A stretch of 64,000 nt of DNA from Taxillus chinensis. Taxonomy: Eukaryota; Streptophyta; Magnoliopsida; Santalales; Loranthaceae. Shown here one piece after another: positions 19,701-31,987 of this stretch. The position numbers and the translations under genes were made by a program. Under the pieces are notes generated by a model that was not told the DNA's origin, searched no databases, and worked only from the letters and a program-made list of their open reading frames with translations. Position 1 is the first letter of the stretch; each line of letters opens with the position of its first letter. The DNA is taken from contig CM042088.1 in NCBI GenBank assembly GCA_023512835.1, forward strand, positions 39,908,164-39,972,163. The letters are read 5' to 3'.

Positions 19701-22700
19701 TTGCTCATATCATGCCAGACAGAAGCCAAGCAACAACTTGTAGAAGAGAAAGCAGGAGCCGCAATTGAGTACCCAACATTGACCTGATAGTTATCAACAG
19801 GTGCAAAACTTGGACCAGAGAAAATATGAACCCCACCCCTTAGAAAAGCAACAGCAACCTCACTACCATGGGCAGAATACACAATTCGAGCAAGAGTTTT
19901 AATGTCACTTGGAATATCAAAAGGATCAAAGCTGACTCGTTTTTCCTTTTCAGCACCAGAATCAGAGTATATCTGCACATCAGAAACTGATCCAGCTGCA
20001 GCTGCTTGATGACGTTTAAAATCATTTGTGGTTGGAATACTTTTATTGACCTTTGTCTGCCATACAGTTTGCATCGGTGTCTGCCCACCAAAACTAGACG
20101 TGGGATTGCCAAATATTTGGTGGAGGACAACAGGCTGAAGAGTTGATTCCCAACATTGCACTCTCCATCCACTAATAGTGGGCCCTTCATCAGGATCATA
20201 AGGGGACATGTACTGGCCTACTCCATTTATTTAACAGTGATTAATTTAATAATTTTATTAATATATCTAATCAGTTGCAATATGATGGAGACTCAGAAAA
20301 AAAAAACAGGGAATATCCCATAGTCAAACAAAAATGCAACACCACAAATGTGAATGCATTTGTTTATTATAGATTACTGTTTTTGGATTAGCATACTCAG
20401 AAAATAATACTACCATGATTATAGGATATTCGCCAGCAATGGAAAGATTAAAACACACAAAAAAGAATAAATTAGGCTTTTCTAGGATTTAAACGGTTCC
20501 TTTAAGTGAAATGCTACTATCGAAATTCTCATTAAGTGTTATTAGAACAAAGAAGAGAAGTGAACTGAAGCAATTTCAACCAAAAGACCACACACAATAT
20601 ATAAACAAATTGTACAAAATTAAGCTACAGTAATCACGGGAAAATAATAACAAACAGAATGCATAACCAGAAATAGAAGCAATCAACAGATTAGTGTAGA
20701 AATCGCCCATACTAGCAGTTCACTTAAAATAAGTTAAATAACTGTAAGTTTTAGGATAGAGAACAGGCAGAAATAGGCACAAGTTAATACCCTCAACAAT
20801 TACAACAGATATTACAGAACCACCGCGTGTTGGATCAAAGGCAACTGCAGTAACTCCAGAACCCCATGTTGTGGTTGCTGCTGATTGAGCTGCAGCTTCA
20901 GGACTCACATATGCAGAAAAGTTGGAAACTGGAGAACAATGAAGAGGTATTGTATTACTGAAGCTTGGATCAGTCTGCTTTCTTCCTTGTTTGGCTTCAG
21001 ATATTAAGTATTCTTGCCAGCGAAATAAGTATGCTGCCAAAGGAGCAAAACCTACCCAAGAAGGAGGATTCAGTGATGGCAGCACCCCATTGCTTGTACT
21101 GATCATTGGAGTAACCTGAAAGCCATTTCCAGGACCAGGTGTGACCTCCCAAACTACAATAGTAGATGGGTTTACTATTGGAACACCCGCCACATGCATG
21201 GCACCAGAGTCGGTGATAATAGCATCACCAGCCATAATGCCACTAGGACCAGCTCCCAATAATCCTTTACTCGTGCAAAACCATTTTGATGATTCGCTAC
21301 TTTGCGTAGGTGGCCATTGAGACCAATGGAGTTGAATGGAGCCTGATGAAAATACAGAACATACACAAAGGAAATTTGGCCACCTTTCTGAAATTAAAAA
21401 CCCAAAAAGTGCATTAGTAAATGAAATCACTGTAGCCCTTCATATTTGTGAACGGATATAAATGAAAAATATAGAAACTTTTTGGCAAAATAAGTATGAG
21501 AAAAGATGACAAGAAAATAATGACTATGGTCCTTTATCATCACATAATATTTAAATACATTGTAAAGAAAAGAATAACGGAATTTCCATCATAGTGGAGT
21601 CCATAACTTTTCTACAACGCAATACAAAGAAAACGAGGGACTGTCCACTGAAACATGTATAGCCATGCAAGCCGTAAGCATATCACAGTGTTAATCAGAT
21701 TCTATCCCTGTGCAGAATGATCAGAAACACCAATTAGGAAATCAACATGAAGAACAAACCTGAAGTTTGAGGTTGCTTTGAAAGGAACTTCTCTTCAAAA
21801 GATAACTTTGAATTTGCAGAACCACTGGTTCTCGAGGAAAGCCATCTATACTGATTTTTCAAAAAAAGTAAACAAAATAACTACACGCCTAAAATACTAT
21901 ACCAGACTAAGAGGAATAGTGAAGAATTCAGGGATGAAACCAGACTCCATAATGATGAAACCACAAGTGAATGAAATTTTGTAAATTTTAATCAATTTGA
22001 AACACAAAACTCTGGAACAAAATATGTGGCAAGAACTGCTTTATCATAGGCTAGATTCCTAATTCCTACATACAAAAATCATCGTGAAGAAGCACAACTT
22101 AAAGGGTCCAGCAAAGAAGAAACGTAAACATAATCCTATTTATGAATTTCTAACCCCAGGTCCCCACCCACCCCAAAATTGACATTAGCTCCAGCCATCA
22201 ACACATCAAAATCTCCCAAATTCGTGTCATCGTTGGGTAAAGTTCTTTAAATTCACTTATATCACACAAGAAATGGATTTTCATCAACATGCAATAGCGT
22301 CAAAAACTGATGGAAGTGTCCTCCTTTGATCATACAATGACCAAGTGATAAACTTTACGTATGTCTCATAAGTCCAACCTCATTTTATTGGGATTAAGGC
22401 TAGTTGGTATGGTTTTTTACTTAAGGACATCAGCGACAAGTTAATATATTCCTCTATAGAGCAGTTGGATTGCTAATTTGACACCTCATCTCAAGATATA
22501 AGGAAGATAATACAAAGATTTATCATTACAATTATTTAATATGATGAGAGTGCGAAACTTCATTGTAATCTTGTATTTTCCACATTTTTATTTTCATTTA
22601 AAAAAAAAAAAAAGACAATCAAACAAAAGCAATAACAATACCGGAGACACCCCTGATAGCCACTTTGTAACAACTGCAATATCCTGCCGCCACTCATGCT

Positions 22701-25700
22701 CCTGCTGCCAGCAACTAGCATCTCGTACCACATTAGTCAGCCCCTATGATTGGCTCAAAAATTCAAAATTCATTCAAGAGAAACCACAATGAATTGTAGT
22801 CACAATTTTCAATGCATGATAGAATGATAGAAACTAGAATATAAAATAACAAATATAATGATATTTATCACATTTATCAAAAAAAGACCCAAAAAAAACA
22901 TGTATTGAATAGTAAATTGCACACAAAAACGGAAAACTATTGCTGTTTAAATTTTTATTCCATCACAAACAGCTTACGTGAGAAGGTTGAGTCCAGATAG
23001 TTGTCCTTCCATGAAAATTAGCAATTAGTAATGCACGGGGGCAAGAAGTAGGGGACCATTCAATAAACTGAACAGAATCACGAGGAGAGTCTGCAAACAG
23101 AATAATAATTACACAACCAGAATAAAAAATTGAAGTATACTCTTTCCAAAATTTCTTCACTCATACATTGTCTACCAATTAAGGAATAAAAGTGAAGTCC
23201 CCAACATCATAATTTTACAAAGCAACAACCAAGAATGTTTCAAATCTCACGACTGATCATTGTGAAAAAAAGAAAAAATCAAGAAAGGATCAGAGTCCAT
23301 TAATAACTTTAATATTTTGTTAGAATAACTCTTAATAATTCAGGCCAAGAAACAACTTTGCAGTCAACAATCAAATATATTACCTGCTATTACATTGAAC
23401 CCTGCACACTCAGTAGGCCGCTCAGGAATCACAATATGTATAGGGATCCAAAATGGCGAATTTGCATTAGAGCTGAAACAAGAAACAATAAAGAAACCAA
23501 TGAAAATCCATTGTAAGGAACATGACCCTGCCAGTGACATTAACTAGATGAGATTGTGTATCTTTCATGCAAGCTATGTTCACAGCCACAATAATGGGCT
23601 GAAAATTTGAACGCAAGGCCTTCTAACCTGGGAATTCTTGCACAAGTTTCTGAAGCACAAGCAATAGCATTTAGCTTTCCACACCAAGCAACAGCACTGA
23701 AACATAAAATAAAAAAAAACTATTGAAATAAAAATACACAACAACAATGTCGTACAAGCACAATAAAAAAACATGATTACTTAAAAAAGCAAGAGAGATA
23801 ACCAACAGTAAAATCAATAGCATATAGTAGCCTGAGCAGTTCATAATTTTATATATATAGGTCTTGGAAATATAATAAGACTTATATTTGTGAGCAATTT
23901 GTGGCATGGTTTTATAAATAGCAATCAACCGGCCACTAACCAAAATTTGGTGGTAAAATGAACCAACTAAAATATTACAAGGAAATTAGTAAAAAAAAAA
24001 AAAAAAAAAAATCAGAGATTAATCACTGATTAATCTTTTAATGAGATTGCCCTAGCAAAATGACATTTAAAAAAGAAAACAAGACTGTGTTAAACAGTTA
24101 ACGGCCTTCTCTACAGATGATGAAATGCTGTATTAAACTGGAGGAAAAAGCCACATCAAGGGTTGTTGACACAAGGCAGCACATCTGCCTTGGGTGAGCA
24201 AAAATCAATGGACAATCAGCAACAGGAGGCACAAGCAGCAGCTGATATTCTGTGGCACAATCTTCAAGAGCCAGCAGTGCAATCAGCTGATCTTCCAGCA
24301 ACTAGAAAGTAGCAGTTAGTCTTCTTTTCTTGTCTTCTTCTTCATTTCCATTTGGTTATTATCTCTTCTACACTTCTCTTCTCCCAAATTCTTGAAGTTT
24401 AGTAATCTCTAATAATTTTCGAAAACATACCTAAAAATAAAATTAAGAAAAAATCATGGATGTGAACCGGAGGGTGATGGTGACAAAGGATGAACTATAT
24501 GAATACATGTTTATTTAAACTTAGTTTCCCTTTGAGACTTGTTTGGTTAAACTTAGTTTTCTTTTGTGTTTAACTGACTGTATTTTGTGTTAACTACACT
24601 TAACAGAAGAATGTTGAAATTATGTTTTTTAAAGGATAAATTTGTGATATTTATAATATTTAAATATTTAAAATTATTCAAATAATTAAAAAATTCATAC
24701 CAATTAATCCCAATTCTGTGCTTTAAGAAACATCACCCAATAATGTATTTTAAAATCTCAATTTGTGAAGGCATTACTTGATTCATATAGCCGATCTCAT
24801 ATTATTGGGACTAAGGTTGGTTGGTTTGGTTTGGTTTTATATGTGGAGGCATAAGAAAACTAGAAACTTAGTTTTCTTTGTAAATCCCTTAGTTTTCTCT
24901 GTACATCTCAGTTCTTTAGCTTTCTACGGTCCTTACAATAAAGGGATGGCTATGCTACTGTACACACGTGTAAGTATACCTCACTCAGCGACCTCATTAG
25001 GGACTCCAAAGATAAGCGAAGTTCCGCCCGAGAGGTGCAAAAATTGGCTTATAAACAACTCATATATCATAAGGAAATGGTCCCATTCTGGAGGCATTTC
25101 CCGGCAGAAATAAGGGAACAGATTTTTAAACTTAGACCCTTCAATCAACCACCTATCTATATTCTTCACCATTTTCTGGAACATCTTTTACTTTAGATCA
25201 ATATTCCTCGAATCAAGAGGTTAAAGAAACTCCTACAAGACATGCCCCAAATCCACACAACATGTAACAAAGTTTCTTAGGACTCGAGAGCATCATGCAT
25301 ATTTTATTTTAGTCCCACATATTCTCAAAAGCAAATTGTGAAGGTCACAGCTTGAAGGTTGAACTCAAACCCACCTCGTTCCTGGATTTAATTTCAAAGG
25401 AAACCCAACAAAAAAACAGCAAAAATCCAGTTACCTTTTCGATACAGCTCAAAAACCCAAATAACAGCAAAACCCCACTTCATTTTCTAAAACTCCTAGA
25501 GTTGTCAAAAATTCACAAGTAACAAAGATTCCTAAAACATAATCAACCAAATCCCGAAGCTCCCAACTCGAACTGGGAGTTCAAACCCACTTGGTTTCCC
25601 CGATTCAACTGCAAAGGGAACTCAAAAAAAAATCATTAAAAAAAATACAAACAAGAACAACAAGAAAATGGTACTGCTCGGGGGAAGAAAAAAAAACTCA

Positions 25701-26005
25701 AGTGACCTGAAATTTCGACAAAGCTCAGGAACGCTCATCTTGTGGAGCAAATTCGACTTGGGCTGCTTGAGCCTGATACAGAAAACAGTGGCAGGACTCA
25801 CGACCACCTCCTCGTCCTCCTCCATGGGATAGTCAGTCTTCTCCGGCTCGGGCTCCACTACTTCTGCAGCAGCAGCGTCGTCGGAAACAGCGTCGGCCTT
25901 ATCGGAAGAAGCCTTGTCGGAGTCGTCAACAGGTAGAGGCACCGAGTCGTCGTCTTCAGGTTCAGGAGGGTCTTGTTGAGCAGCGCCCACCGAGACCACA
26001 TCCAT
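13789..26005 (-). CDS. MED16: Mediator complex subunit 16 (MED16 / SFR6)
   Basis: Mediator tail-module subunit that conveys activator signals to RNA polymerase II in the nucleus; in Arabidopsis (SENSITIVE TO FREEZING 6) it is needed for cold, iron, flowering and defence gene expression. Coding exons, 5' to 3': 26005-25707, 23696-23628, 23472-23384, 23090-22978, 22743-22642, 21850-21760, 21387-20791, 20217-19599, 19453-19374, 18960-18878, 16125-15889, 15779-15626, 15459-14930, 14745-14569, 14483-14109, 13935-13789. They sum to 3762 nt (1253 aa; Arabidopsis about 1278), with GT..AG borders and no break in frame. The first about 80 residues are acidic and poorly conserved; family sequence starts at the SPATVFCIRLKQP block. 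The N-terminal half corresponds to the WD-repeat beta-propeller region of MED16. The C-terminus carries two CxxC pairs (about 1206/1209 and 1242/1245) and ends in GGAWVRVV. I took ATG 26005; in-frame sequence further upstream is only an (SL)n run from a CT-rich leader. Intron 1 is about 2 kb and intron 10 about 2.75 kb, the latter containing a copia relic. Confidence 0.96.
16499..16788 (+). repeat. Left LTR of the copia relic
   Basis: Starts TGTTGGAAGTTAATTC and matches, with many differences, the sequence at about 18290-18597: shared words include GTATTTATTATTTGTA, TTCTTAGG and ATATGTGTACA. It ends just before TGATATCAAAACTAG, which resembles a mutated TGGTATCAGAGC initiator-tRNA primer-binding site. 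Its right end has lost the expected CA. Confidence 0.55.
16789..18289 (+). pseudogene. Decayed Ty1/copia internal region
   Basis: Fragments of a copia polyprotein in plus orientation. Frame 17110-17394 matches the protease/GAG-pre-integrase region: TDHMTNS, NIKISTA and the LCNVLYVPRLSTNLISI block typical of copia elements. The DSGAT protease motif reads NSSTT, so its catalytic Asp is lost. Integrase-like scraps follow at about 17500-18040 with stops and frameshifts. No reverse transcriptase or RNase H is visible, so a large part is deleted. It is non-functional. Confidence 0.7.
18290..18597 (+). repeat. Right LTR of the copia relic
   Basis: Related to 16499-16788 and ending TTTTTCACA, with the expected CA terminus at 18597. 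A stretch at about 18430-18500 has no counterpart in the left LTR and looks like a later insertion. The left border is uncertain because the two copies have diverged; it could reach to about 18250. I could not confirm target-site duplications. Confidence 0.5.
22376..22412 (+). mobile_element. Au-SINE-like 3' tail fragment
   Basis: ACCTCATTTTATTGGG followed by ATTAAGGCTAGTTGG resembles the 3' end of plant Au-type SINEs (in the family, roughly a short TGGGA-TAAGGCTTTG region followed by TTG repeats). It lies in a MED16 intron. Only the tail is recognisable, without A and B boxes. Confidence 0.35.
24160..24470 (+). other. Possible LTR-like block in MED16 intron 1
   Basis: A compositionally distinct patch beginning TGTTGACACAAGGCAG and containing a TTCTT-rich segment, as in many plant copia LTRs. 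No convincing CA end or target duplication was found, so its identity is uncertain. Confidence 0.2.
24768..24840 (+). mobile_element. Au-SINE 3' end
   Basis: TTGATTCATATAGCCGATCT followed by a TATTGGGACTAAGG segment and degenerate GGTTTGGTT repeats matches the 3' part of plant Au SINEs (family pattern: GTTCATGTAGCCGACCCC, then TGGGATAAGGCTTTG, then TTG repeats). It lies in MED16 intron 1. The tRNA-derived 5' part is not recognisable. Confidence 0.5.
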
Positions 26006-26530
26006 CGCACCGCACCGAACACCAAAGTTTATATATAAGAGAGAGACAGAGAGAGGGAGGGGGAGGGAGGAGAGAGAGAGAGAGAGTGAAAGGGAAAGGG
26101 GCAAGAGAACAAAATTGTGGACGACAGAGGAGTGGTGGAAAGTCGCGATTGAAGGCGACAGATATCACTGTAGACGATGAAGAAGAGGGGCGAGATTTTG
26201 GGATCTTTTGTGGCGGTCTGTCTAGTAGTGGATCATTAAACTATTACACAAATTAACCTTAAACGTGTCCGTCGAGGCAAAGAAGAGGGGTTAGGGTTTT
26301 CGCGACTAGGGTTTGAAGTTTGAAAGTGGGGATTTTGGGTTTTTGGAGACAAAATCGAATATTTGGGGGTTCGTGGTCGTGTGCCCCGCACCAACAACTA
26401 GAGTCCGTCGCCCTTTTTCTCTCTCTCCCGAAACCTGAATCCGAGGTTTATCGGGTCGGGGTTTTGGCCGCAGCCATTTTCTTGGTTTCCTCTGTCCCTG
26501 TGTGGGGTCAAGGAGGCTGAACTGTGATGA
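26006..26530 (-). promoter_or_regulatory. MED16 5' leader and putative promoter
   Basis: The immediate leader contains a CT-rich tract on the gene strand (26040-26090). Two telo-box motifs, TTAGGGTTT at 26291-26299 and TAGGGTTT at 26307-26314, read AAACCCTA on the MED16 strand about 290-310 bases upstream of the start codon. A plus-strand open frame (26320-26520) overlaps this zone and is not convincing as a gene. The transcription start was not determined. Confidence 0.45.
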
Positions 26531-27199
26531 TTCAAGCGCTGGTTACTGCTCATCATATTCCATTACTTTTTTACTGAACAGTGAAGAGGAAGGAGTGCTG
26601 AAAAGCAATGAAAAATCCAAAGTATTTACGCTGATTCTATGTATGGAAAGCAATATTAAAGCGAGTTCATGAGTTACCTTGGTGTCAACTATATACTACG
26701 ATGGATTGAAGTTTTGACAAATGAGTCTCGAAGTGTCCCCTCTTTTCACAACACATTTTATATTATAATAAAAGCCATCTCTTATACGTCACTGCAAATT
26801 AGAGAAAAAAGGGGCAACTATAACGTGTGCCTGGTGACTTTAAAATTAAAAGAAAACTCATTACAGTAATTAGGGGTGATCAGAAAAAACATTAAATCAG
26901 AATTAATTCGATTATTCAAAAATTGAATAAACTGTCGGAAAAAATAATTAAAATAATATACTAAGATTAATTGAAGGGGTTTTAGTTTTGAATGCATCAA
27001 TTTAAAATATTTAAAAAAAGAAAAAATTAATATGCATTCTCATTATAAATAAATAAATAATACATATTAGACAACATATCTTTTGCATCGTTTATATGCT
27101 CACTCTAACACAAAGATGGAAAAAGAAAGAATTTGATATCTTATTATTGGAGTTTTTGGACAATCTAATCATTGAAACAAGTTATAACCCTTTAATTAG

Positions 27200-27510
27200 A
27201 GTAAACATGTGCAGTGTTAGACTTCGCAAGTCCCACATCGGATTGAGGGTGTTGGGCCTCATTTTATCCGGATTGGACATACTAACTATTTGTTTATATC
27301 TATCTTCTCATGCCATGTATCTCATTGAATAGATCCATAAAGCTCCCCCACTATCAAGGAGTCAGTCCCAAGTTTGGAGTCGATGTTAAACCCCGATTTG
27401 CATGCGATGGATATGCTATGACAAGAACGGGGAAGCCCAAAACGGATAACCTTTGCTACAAGTCCCTGAAGTATCCCAAGACCAATACCAGGAGATAGAG
27501 AATGAAATTT
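27200..27510. repeat. Unclassified repeat with CCCACATCGG motif
   Basis: AAGTCCCACATCGGATTGAG is a word common in plant retroelement and TRIM repeats. The following 250 bases have balanced composition and no gene. I looked for the 5S-rRNA-like box of Cassandra TRIMs and did not see it, so the family is unassigned. Confidence 0.3.
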
Positions 27511-27639
27511 GGAGAATAATGCACTTGACCGCGCTCAATTCCGACTTAAAACGAAGAAGTCATGGCCAAAACAATTTTCGTCGGAAAAAGTCAAACATGC
27601 CTGGTCAAACTGCCCAAAAAAAAAACTAGGCTCGTAGCC

Positions 27640-28000
27640 TTCGCGTCTTCGAGGATTGACCTTCGACCTTTGACTCCGACCTTCAACCCTAGCCTACGAC
27701 CCTCCAATCTGCGACCTTCAAAGGATGACCTTCGAGTCTATGACCCTCCTATCTGCGACCTTCGAAGGAAGACCTCCGAGTTTACGACCCTCCAATCTGC
27801 GACCTTCAAAGGATGACCTTCGAGTCTGAGACTCCGACACGTTGACCGTTGACCTACGACCCTTGACTTTCAACCCTTTGACCCTTATCCTTCCACTCTT
27901 GACCTTCAACCCGTTGACCGTTAACCTTCGACCCACCGAACCGTCTTCCCACTGACCTTCGACCCTGCCGACACTCGACTCTTTGATCGTTGACCTTCGC
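27640..28000. repeat. TTCGA/GACCTTCGA-rich array with 3 x 44-bp tandem units
   Basis: A dense run of GACCTTCGAC-type words. It includes three head-to-tail 44-base units at 27696-27739, 27740-27783 and 27784-27827; units 1 and 3 are identical and unit 2 differs at several positions. The flanks continue as degenerate CGTTGACC/CTTCGACC repeats. Open frames exist on both strands but 44 is not a multiple of three, so coding is unlikely. The word usage resembles arrays inside the gypsy LTRs at about 57395-57560 and 59092-59355. Confidence 0.75.
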
Positions 28001-30940
28001 TGTTTGGCTGTATTCCGCAGAATCTTTTCCTGTGTAGTCACGAGACACATTTTTTATGTGTTGGCCATCTGACAACTGATTTTCAACGCATGTCAATCAC
28101 AGGTGTTACGAAAACTTAAAAAAGAACAATCACGAGCTGCATAGGTCGCTATTCCTTCCGACAAAAAGCAGAATCTGAAAATAAAAATATTGACATCAAT
28201 AATACATCATTAAATGTTGCAATCAATGCAGTACAGCCAACCCCTTTAAATCCATTCTTATGTCCATGCGAAAAAAGGCGGAGGAAAAAAAAGGACATTC
28301 GCCAAAAAAAAACATAAAAGCTCTGGTATTCCCTGCCATCAGCCCAGTCTTCACACAATTCTGCCCAAAAAAGAGGATAACTCTCTGATGAAAAGAATTG
28401 CTGCCATTTTCTCTAAATTTCGCCCAACTCCTGCATTAAAAAAAAACATCCAATCTCTCTTTCTCTATTCCCCCTTTCCAACTCCTCTCTCTTAAATATC
28501 TCATTCCAACTCTCTTTTCCCAGCAAAAGAAAAACACAAAAACAATTCCACCACCAAAAAATCTAAACCCTAAAAAAATATCACTCCAGTCTCCAAGTCC
28601 AAATTCAAGCAGGCGACTATTGGCGAAGACAAGAGAGTTCAAATGGAAGTCCAGTGTTGAAACCTCATTCAAGCCAAAGTCGGTTCACTTTGCATTTGTT
28701 TCTTTATTTTTTAGCTTATTGGTATTTACCTTTGATGTAATTGTTAGTATTTTTCTGGTTTTTATTTTTGAGTTTATTTATACTTGTATTATATGTAATT
28801 TTTAGTATCTTTCGTTGTATTTTTTTATTTTTTTATGTTGTACGTTATAATATATAAAGTATAATAAAGACAAAAAAAAGAGAGCTAAGAGAGGTAGGAA
28901 AAAGGACAAGATGAAAAAAAAAAGTGTAGCTGTATTTTTATTTGTGAATGTCACAATTTGGCTAGGAGGCCAAAGAATCGCATTATTTATTTTATTTTTT
29001 AAATTTTAACTAAAAATAATATTTTCTAAAATTTATTTATTTACAAAAAAACTTCTATATTTTATTTCTTATAATTTTTATATTTGATTGAAATAATATT
29101 TTTATATTCATTTTTATTTCTTTTACTTATTATATCCATTTAAAAATTAACATGTATAAAAAATAATATCAAAAATATCAAAAAAAATAGAAAATAAATA
29201 GTGAATCTCTAAATATAAAAAATACTATTCATTCTCTATTTCTAGATTCTATGTTAAGGAAACTTATAAAGAACTATTTTTATCAAACCCGAAAAGTTTT
29301 TCTTAAATTATAGGAAAGTTAATGTTAATGCTCTTAATATTGTTGGTTTGACTAGATTGCTTTTTGAATCCTGAAAACTCCAAACAAAGTCTAAATCCCA
29401 AATTGATCGACTACATATTAAAGATAAGTTAGTTATAACATTCAGTAGGGACAACCCCGAAATTGAAGGGGTCCAAAACGAAATTCAAACTTGAAGGCAA
29501 ATTCATTTTTTGATTTGGAGTTTTCAATTTTGTTAGGTTTTATGACTATAAATATGCAAAAGAAGCCCTAGGATGTGCATAAGAAGCATGGGCATGCTAC
29601 ACATTAGTTTTAGAGAGAGATAGGGAGAAATAGAAGTTTAGAGAAGAATCGTGTAACTCATTCTAAAGCCGAATCTTTCAAAATTGCAACACTAGCCTAT
29701 TCTTTTTCTAACCTAAGATCTTTCATCCATTCAAATTGTAATAACTTTCCATCCTTAGAGGAGTAAAGCTTTTGTAATCCATTTAACTTTCAACACTTCA
29801 AGTGTTTGTTTCAAATTCATGGTTTTATGTTTGATTAAATAGTTTATGTGCTATGATTTATCGTGCTTTGTTTGATATAAGTTAATTCATTAACCGTTAA
29901 CATCACAGAATGTCTACTAGTTAGATCTTCTCCACCTCCATAGAAACAAACCAAATACAAGAGCAAACAAGCATAAAGAACTAAGGCTCAACCTGAAAAT
30001 TGCTCCATATCGATGATGAAGCTCGATCTCGCACAAGCTTTCCATTTGAAGATGTTAGACCGAGAACGAGACCTCCATTCTCTTTTTACTGATAGTGAAA
30101 GAAAATGCTTGTTTTCTTTCCTCCTCACCAATCAAACGCGGAAAAAAAATCAAATTTGATTCTTTCGCCATTAGGGTTAGGTTTTGTTTTATTTTAATTT
30201 ATTATTAATTGTAATAAATCAATCGATAAAGCCTCGGCGTCACAAGTTTTATGTCATAGCTCCACCAACCACCTATCGCCACACATACACATGTACACAC
30301 AGAGAGAGGAACACTGCCACCGTCTGCATACAATCCCCTCTGTGGCCTTGTTTTTTTGAATCTTTGTTGGGAGCCACTTTGGATGCTAAAGGTGTCTCCA
30401 GATGTTAGTAGTGCTAAACGTAAATAAATGAAGATCAGTGTAAAACATAATCTGAAATTCTGATGTCTGATAAAGTGGGAGCTGTAAGTTTCAGGCTTTC
30501 AACCATATGTAAGGAATAAGCGAAATGTTTTGACGTGGACCTTTGATGGTATAACATCAATTTGTAAATAGTGTTCTCTAAAATTCTAGTAGCCCAACGA
30601 ATCAGACAACATAATCAATGAAGTTTCAACAACAGGATTAAACACTGAAACATAATCGTGAAATCCAGTTGATATTATAAACACCTGCTTATTGCAAGTA
30701 ACGAAAGACTACAATTCAAAAGCATGGTCTCTTAATTAGCATATATACACGGTATGTGGTCCAATTCATTGATTATTAATGAAGAGGGAATACATTATAA
30801 ACGTGATTCAGAAACCCCAAAATTTGATAACACTAATAGGTATGCATTTACATTTATTAATAGAGATAAATCTATTGTATTTGCATTAGATACTGCTCCC
30901 ATTAAGTAGCTATATGACACTTCACTGGATTGTAGACTTC
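28001..30940. other. Intergenic DNA, no gene recognised
   Basis: AT-rich DNA with a CT-rich patch (28440-28530) and probable MITE debris near 28970-29340. Short frames at 28436-28672 (minus), 28620-28805 (plus) and 30184-30408 (plus) encode unrecognised, low-complexity or hydrophobic peptides with no supporting splice context. The segment 29940-30180 has more balanced composition and could be an exon relic, but I cannot name it. Confidence 0.35.
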
Positions 30941-30957
30941 GTTTTTTTTTTTTGGCA

Positions 30958-31664
30958 GTGCTAGATACAACCGCGTTCGCGGCATCTTTTGCGTCCCCGG
31001 CTAACGTGGCACGTTTTTTTTTTCATAACTCGGCAGGCTTCCAAATCATCTGCTCAAGCCCATGCTCGATCCTAGCCTCGAGCAGAGATTCGAGCATGGA
31101 CTCAAGCAGATCTACTCGAGACATGCTCGAACCTTTGCTCGAGGTGAGGCTCGAGGCATGCTCGAGCCTCGCCTCGAGTAGAGGCTCAAGCAAATCTGCT
31201 CGGGCACATATGCTCGAGCCTAGCCTCAAGCACGCTTCGAGCAAGCATCGATCATCTCTCCCATGGCCAAATCGACGGGTTTTTGGGTTTCGTCGACTAT
31301 AATTTCCGACAAAAACTTCAAACGGTCATAACTTTGCGTACAGTAGTCGGAATTAGGTCCATTTTTTTATTTGAAGGTATCGATGAGAGCTACGAGCCCA
31401 AAATGCCCGTAAGAGATTTTCCGCCTTCAAATTTTCAAAAAACGTCCTCTAAGGCCTTCAAAATCAGATTTTATGCAATCTTTCTGCTTTGCCCCGTCCA
31501 GATTCACACGGCTCGAGCCTCCTCCCTTCCTTCCCCGCTTGCTTTCTTTCTCTTTATTTTTCTTATGGTGCACTGCACGTTAAATGTTAAGCGTTTTTGT
31601 TGAGTTGGAATGGGCCACGTCAGCCGGTTACGCAAAGGGGACGCGACGCCGGTTGTATTTAAAG
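30958..31664. mobile_element. TIR element, copy 1 (unclassified, non-autonomous)
   Basis: The left end (GTGCTAGATACAACCGCG) and the reverse complement of the right end (AAATACAACCGGCG) align as terminal inverted repeats; similarity continues about 45 bases inward to a shared CCGGCTnACGTGG block. The interior has a CTCGAG/GCTCGAGC-rich low-complexity array (31050-31250), then a block beginning CGGGTTTTTGGGTTTCGTCG that is also in copy 2. No transposase is present and no target duplication was found. The family is unassigned. Confidence 0.6.
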
Positions 31665-31987
31665 TTTTTTTTTGGGGGGGGGGGGTGGGGTCATTAAAAT
31701 TTATATATTTTTATTAGTAATGGAAAAAGAATACGAAAAATAAACAGGGCTTTTACCTAACCCATAAAAAAGAAAACAAAATTTACATCAAACAGTTGGG
31801 AGAAGAGGTTACATCAAAAAAAATAAAATAAAATAAAATTTTGCATAGTTGAGCTTGGAAAAAGGGTTATATCAAGAATGCAAGTAAAAAAATAAAAAAA
31901 TTCAAATAAATATACCAAATATTTAATTAATCATTATATTTGATTAATCAGAAAAACAAACCGGCCAAAAGATATATATAAAGAGTA

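Noticed and set aside
26028..26041. TATATAA-like sequence as MED16 TATA box
   Set aside because: It lies only about 25 bases upstream of the start codon, too close for a core promoter element with a normal leader.
26006..26104. In-frame N-terminal extension of MED16 starting MPLSLSLSL
   Set aside because: It translates a CT-rich leader into an (SL) run; family similarity begins only downstream, and ATG 26005 gives a normal acidic N-terminus.
27200..27510. Cassandra-type TRIM with 5S rRNA promoter
   Set aside because: CCCACATCGG is present but the 5S-like internal control region is not.
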